The notes below the pieces were generated by a model. The model was given only the letters and a program-made list of their open reading frames with translations, was not told the origin of the DNA and did no database searches. A stretch of 35,505 bases of DNA, taken from contig SXTU01000116.1 of assembly GCA_005791875.1 (NCBI GenBank), positions 1 through 35,505 of the forward strand. Reading direction: 5' to 3'. Origin of the DNA: Verrucomicrobiales bacterium. GTDB taxonomy: Bacteria > Verrucomicrobiota > Verrucomicrobiia > Limisphaerales > SXTU01. Shown here piece by piece: positions 32,739 to 35,505 of the stretch. The position numbers and the translations under genes were made by a program. Every line of letters begins with the position of its first letter. Position 1 is the first letter of the stretch.

Positions 32739-33034
32739 TTACTTAGGATCTTCTCCCATTGAGTTAGCAAAGGCCCCCTCCTTTTCATGCCACATCTGTG
32801 CTCCCATGAGTCCACCAAAACCGAGAGTGTAGAAGCAGGTTCTTATCACCAGAGAACTCTACTCCGGTCATGGTTCCCCAAAGAACTTTGGAACGAGAAG
32901 GTGAACCCCGACCATAAGAGACCAAATGGGACGCCTTTCTGCATGACCCCTACGTGCCAAACGAAATGGCCTCGACCAGCGGGTCGCACCCGTTGCCACG
33001 ATTCTCTCTCGCTCGTTGTCATCGGTTTTGACAT
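32739..33034 (-). pseudogene. Small frameshifted gene, likely a short membrane protein
   Basis: From ATG 33034, with AGGA seven bases upstream, the frame reads MSKPMTTSERESWQRVRP, then GRGHFVWHVGVMQKGVPFGL and LWSGFTFSF, and hits TGA at 32846. A second frame, open from just before that stop, reads SLVIRTCFYTLGFGGLMGAQ, then MWHEKEGAFANSMGEDPK, and ends at 32739. Joined, they give about 98 residues with two hydrophobic stretches, a basic aromatic start and a charged tail after MWHEKE, a layout I associate with small two-helix membrane proteins of unknown function. The region is less GC-rich than its neighbours. The shift must fall within about 32848-32860. Confidence 0.5.
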
Positions 33035-33053
33035 CACGATTCCTCAATGCCGT

Positions 33054-34916
33054 TCAGTCCACATACAACATCTCATTCGCCATGAGCAGCGCCTGCGCGT
33101 ATTGCTGCCAGCGCGTTACTTCGCCCGTCGCGGGCTTGCGCAGGAAGGCCAGCGCGGCGGCGGTCTCCGCGCTCTCGGGGTTGCGACCGTAGAGGAGCTG
33201 ATACGCGCGCTGCATGCTGGCGGCGTCAGACTCGCTCGCGTCCGTGGTCACGCGCTCGGCCAGCGCCTTCGCGCGCTCCAGCATGAACGGGCTGTTCAGC
33301 ATGAAGAGCTTCTGCGTCGGCGTGGTGGTGGCGGAGCGCTTCTCGGCGTGGACGTTCGCGTCCGGGTAGTCGAACTGCATCAGCAGGTCGTTCAGCTTCA
33401 GCCGGCTGACGCGCGCGTGGACGGTGCGGCGCAGGTTCTTCGCGTCGTCGAGTTCGAGCGATTTTCCGCCGGACAAGTCCAGCTCGCCCGTCACCGCCAG
33501 CACGCTGTCGCGCCATTGCTCAATGGACAGCCGGCGGCGGTTCACCCGCCAGAGCGATTCGTTCGCCACGTCGGCGGCGGACTTCTTCACGTCCTCGCGC
33601 GAGCTTTGGCGATAGGTCGCGGAGAGCGCCAGCTCGCGCACGAGTGACTTCACGGACCAGCCGCCCGACATGAAGCGCACCGCGAGGTCGTCCAGCAACT
33701 CCGGGTGCGTGGGCATCATGCCGGAGTGTCCGAAGTTGCTCGCCGTCGCGACCAGCGGCTTGCTGAAGAGGACGCCCCAGACGCGGTTCACGAGCACGCG
33801 CGCGGTGAGCGGGTTGTCGCGGCTCGCGATGGCCTCGGCGAGTTCGCGCCGACCGCTGCCGTCGGCGAAGGGCTTCGGCTCGCCGGTGGAAAGCACCTTC
33901 AGGAAACTGCGCTCGGCGACCGCGCCCTTCAGCTCCGGGTTGCCGCGCAGGAAGATGCTCAAGTTCTGCGCCGTGCCTTCCTCGACCATGTGGACGGCGT
34001 CGGCGGGCATCTTGTCGGCCTGCACCTTGCCCTCGACGGCTTTTCCGTCCGCCGTCTTGTTGACCATCTTCACGCTCGCGAAGACCCCGGCCAGCGCGTA
34101 GTAGTCGCGCTGGGTGATGGGCTCGAACTTGTGGTCGTGGCAGCGCGCGCACGCGACCGTGAGGCCGAGCGTCGCGCGCGTCACGGTGTCCACCCGGTCC
34201 TCCCACTCGTCCGCCATCACCTCGATGCGCCCGCGATTGTAATACTTCGGGCCGAGTCCGAGGAAGCCGAGCGCCGCCAAATCCTCCTGCTTCGCCGCCG
34301 GGAACTTGTCCGCGGCAAGCTGAAACCGGATGAACTGGTCGTAAGGCAGGTCGCGGTTGAACGCCCCCATCACCCACTCGCGGTAGCGGAACGCGTTCGC
34401 GTAAAACATCGTCGAGTCCGCGCCGACCTGATGCGCCTGGTCCTCCGCGTAACGCGCCAACGGCAGCCACACGCTCGCCATCCGTTCGCCAAAGCGCGGC
34501 GACGCCAGCAACCGCTCGACAAGCTGCTCGTAGGCATCCGCGCGCTTGTCCGCCACGAAGGCCGCTGCCTCTTCCGGCGTCGCGGGCAAGCCGGTCAAGT
34601 CCAGCGTCAGCCGGCGAATCAAAGTGCGGCGCTCCGCTTCAGGCGACGGCGAAAGCTTCTTCCGCTCCAGCCGCGCAAGGATGAAGTAATCCACCGGCTG
34701 GCGCGCCCACTTGGCATTCTTCACTGCGGGCTTGGGCTGCGCCTGCGGAACTTTGAAGGACCAGAATTGCCGTTCCTTGTGCCAGTCAATCGCGTTGCCG
34801 GGAGGGACTGCCGTCTCCGGTTGGCCGGCCAGCACGGCACCAATCGCGGACAAGCTCACAGCAGCGCCGAGGAGCGCCGTGCGGCGGAGCAAATCAAATC
34901 GGTGGCCGAATGTCAT
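33054..34916 (-). CDS. PSCyt2/PSD1 (DUF1549-DUF1553) secreted protein
   Basis: 620 residues. Signal peptide in the first 30 residues (RRTALLGAAVSLSAIGAVLAG). The DUF1549/PSCyt2 part follows: WARQPVDYFILARLERKKL, RRLTLDLTGLPATPEEAAAF, ERLLASPRFGERMASVWLPL. Then a heme-type CARCHDHKFEPIT motif (CxxCH, near residue 257) and the DUF1553/PSD1 part: GRRELAEAIASRDNPLTARV, NRVWGVLFSKPLV, LSATYRQSS, VNRRRLSIEQWRDSVLA and ALLMANEMLYVD at the end. These proteins are expanded in Planctomycetes and Verrucomicrobia and are often paired with DUF1501; no DUF1501 gene follows here. Function unknown, possibly extracellular polymer or sulfated-sugar handling. It serves as the intact comparison for the fragment at 22279-23268. 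Confidence 0.92.
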   Translation of the reverse strand: MTFGHRFDLLRRTALLGAAVSLSAIGAVLAGQPETAVPPGNAIDWHKERQFWSFKVPQAQPKPAVKNAKWARQPVDYFILARLERKKLSPSPEAERRTLIRRLTLDLTGLPATPEEAAAFVADKRADAYEQLVERLLASPRFGERMASVWLPLARYAEDQAHQVGADSTMFYANAFRYREWVMGAFNRDLPYDQFIRFQLAADKFPAAKQEDLAALGFLGLGPKYYNRGRIEVMADEWEDRVDTVTRATLGLTVACARCHDHKFEPITQRDYYALAGVFASVKMVNKTADGKAVEGKVQADKMPADAVHMVEEGTAQNLSIFLRGNPELKGAVAERSFLKVLSTGEPKPFADGSGRRELAEAIASRDNPLTARVLVNRVWGVLFSKPLVATASNFGHSGMMPTHPELLDDLAVRFMSGGWSVKSLVRELALSATYRQSSREDVKKSAADVANESLWRVNRRRLSIEQWRDSVLAVTGELDLSGGKSLELDDAKNLRRTVHARVSRLKLNDLLMQFDYPDANVHAEKRSATTTPTQKLFMLNSPFMLERAKALAERVTTDASESDAASMQRAYQLLYGRNPESAETAAALAFLRKPATGEVTRWQQYAQALLMANEMLYVD

Positions 34917-35169
34917 GATGGTGACAAAGCCTGAGCCGGTGGCATCCACGCGGCAACAGCAAACACTGACGGACGTGCGTGGCGAGGTGTTCGCCCCGGA
35001 TGAAACACGGAAGCCCGCCTCCGTGAGTCCGGCGGCGGACGCTCATCAGTTGCCGATTCCTTTGAGCAATGCGGCACTTCGGGATGGACACAGATGGGCA
35101 TTCGGCGATTCCATTGGCTATGAGCCTTGACGCCCTGCCCCCCGCGTGCGGCCAAACTCTGTCTCCATC

Positions 35170-35505
35170 ATGAAACTGAAACTCCTCGCCCTTCCCTTCG
35201 CCCTGCTGGCCCTCGCCGTCGGTTGCAACAAACCCGCAGAGCCAGCCAAGCCAGCCACCACCAGCACGACAGCCGCTCCCGCCCCCCCCAAGAAAGGCAC
35301 CATCGGCGTCACGCTGCTCACGTTGCAAAACCCGTTCTTCAAAGTCATCGGCGACCACATCACTGCCGAGGCCGCCAAGCACGGCTACGACACCATCGTC
35401 CTCAGCGCCGACACCGACGTCGCGCGGCAGGCGAACCACGTGAAGGACTTCATCGTGAAGAAGTGCGTGGCCATCGTCCTCAGCCCGTGCGAGTCGCGCT
35501 CCATC
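35170..35505 (+). CDS. Sugar-type ABC transporter substrate-binding lipoprotein, 5' part
   Basis: The frame runs off the window end; 112 residues are present. A lipoprotein signal MKLKLLALPFALLALAVGCN puts the lipobox cysteine at residue 19. A Pro/Ala/Thr linker (KPAEPAKPATTSTTAAPAPP) follows. Then a periplasmic-binding-protein type 1 (RbsB/Peripla_BP_4) domain begins: KGTIGVTLLTLQNPFFKVIG, AEAAKHGYDTIVLSADTDVA, VKDFIVKKCVAIVLSPCES. The last segment matches the hinge strand leading to the sugar-binding asparagine region. It is divergent from the PSCyt2/PSD1 gene across 253 bases. Probably the first gene of a ribose/xylose-type uptake operon continuing beyond the window. Confidence 0.88.
   Translation, partial: MKLKLLALPFALLALAVGCNKPAEPAKPATTSTTAAPAPPKKGTIGVTLLTLQNPFFKVIGDHITAEAAKHGYDTIVLSADTDVARQANHVKDFIVKKCVAIVLSPCESRSI

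Overview
The window is GC-rich DNA from a Gram-negative bacterium, most likely a Verrucomicrobia member (Pedosphaera/Limisphaerales-like soil or freshwater type). The clues are paired PSD1/PSCyt (DUF1549/DUF1553) and DUF1501 secreted proteins, a ThuA-domain protein, a PafA/Dop homologue outside Actinobacteria, and many dispersed inverted repeats between genes. The taxonomic call is inference; there is no rRNA in the window.

Layout. 1-2210: 3' end of lepA followed by lepB (signal peptidase I). 2305-4209 (minus): an FtsX-type permease and its ATPase, the ATPase broken by a frameshift and lacking the Walker A lysine. 4210-4860 is repeat-rich and noncoding. 4861-8045 (minus): an M42 metallopeptidase, two tandem peroxiredoxins and a membrane protein. 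8168-11236: rpsO and pnp, the PNPase carrying a second S1 domain after an Arg/Gly/Glu repeat linker. 11477-14545: a PafA/Dop-family protein and a secreted D-aminoacylase-like amidohydrolase, convergent. 14817-16687: a NarL-type two-component pair with overlapping genes. 16768-21637: gcvH, a cytochrome P450, a divergent PanB-like protein, gcvT, a DUF3088 protein and a flavin reductase. 21740-25065 is a repeat-infested stretch with two 5'-truncated genes meeting head to head and a DUF1501 protein. 25090-28778: ThuA protein, bcp, a CDP-alcohol phosphatidyltransferase, beta-carbonic anhydrase and a frameshifted nitroreductase-like gene. 28944-32578: a ROK-like ASKHA protein, a DUF692 (MNIO) enzyme with an overlapping partner gene, and a universal stress protein. 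32739-35505: a small frameshifted gene, a full PSCyt2/PSD1 protein and the start of a sugar-type substrate-binding lipoprotein.

Three things stand out. First, the intergenic DNA holds several unrelated short-unit repeat islands, mostly 7-base units and often as two inverted arms; each locus has its own unit but the architecture is shared, and two islands sit in frame inside genes. Second, a DUF692 iron-oxidase gene is translationally coupled to a partner gene, as in RiPP-modification loci, but no precursor peptide is visible. Third, a PanB-like protein between gcvT and gcvH appears to have cysteines near the positions of PanB's Mg ligands. Four genes carry apparent single-site frameshifts, so residual indels in the assembly must be considered alongside real gene decay.
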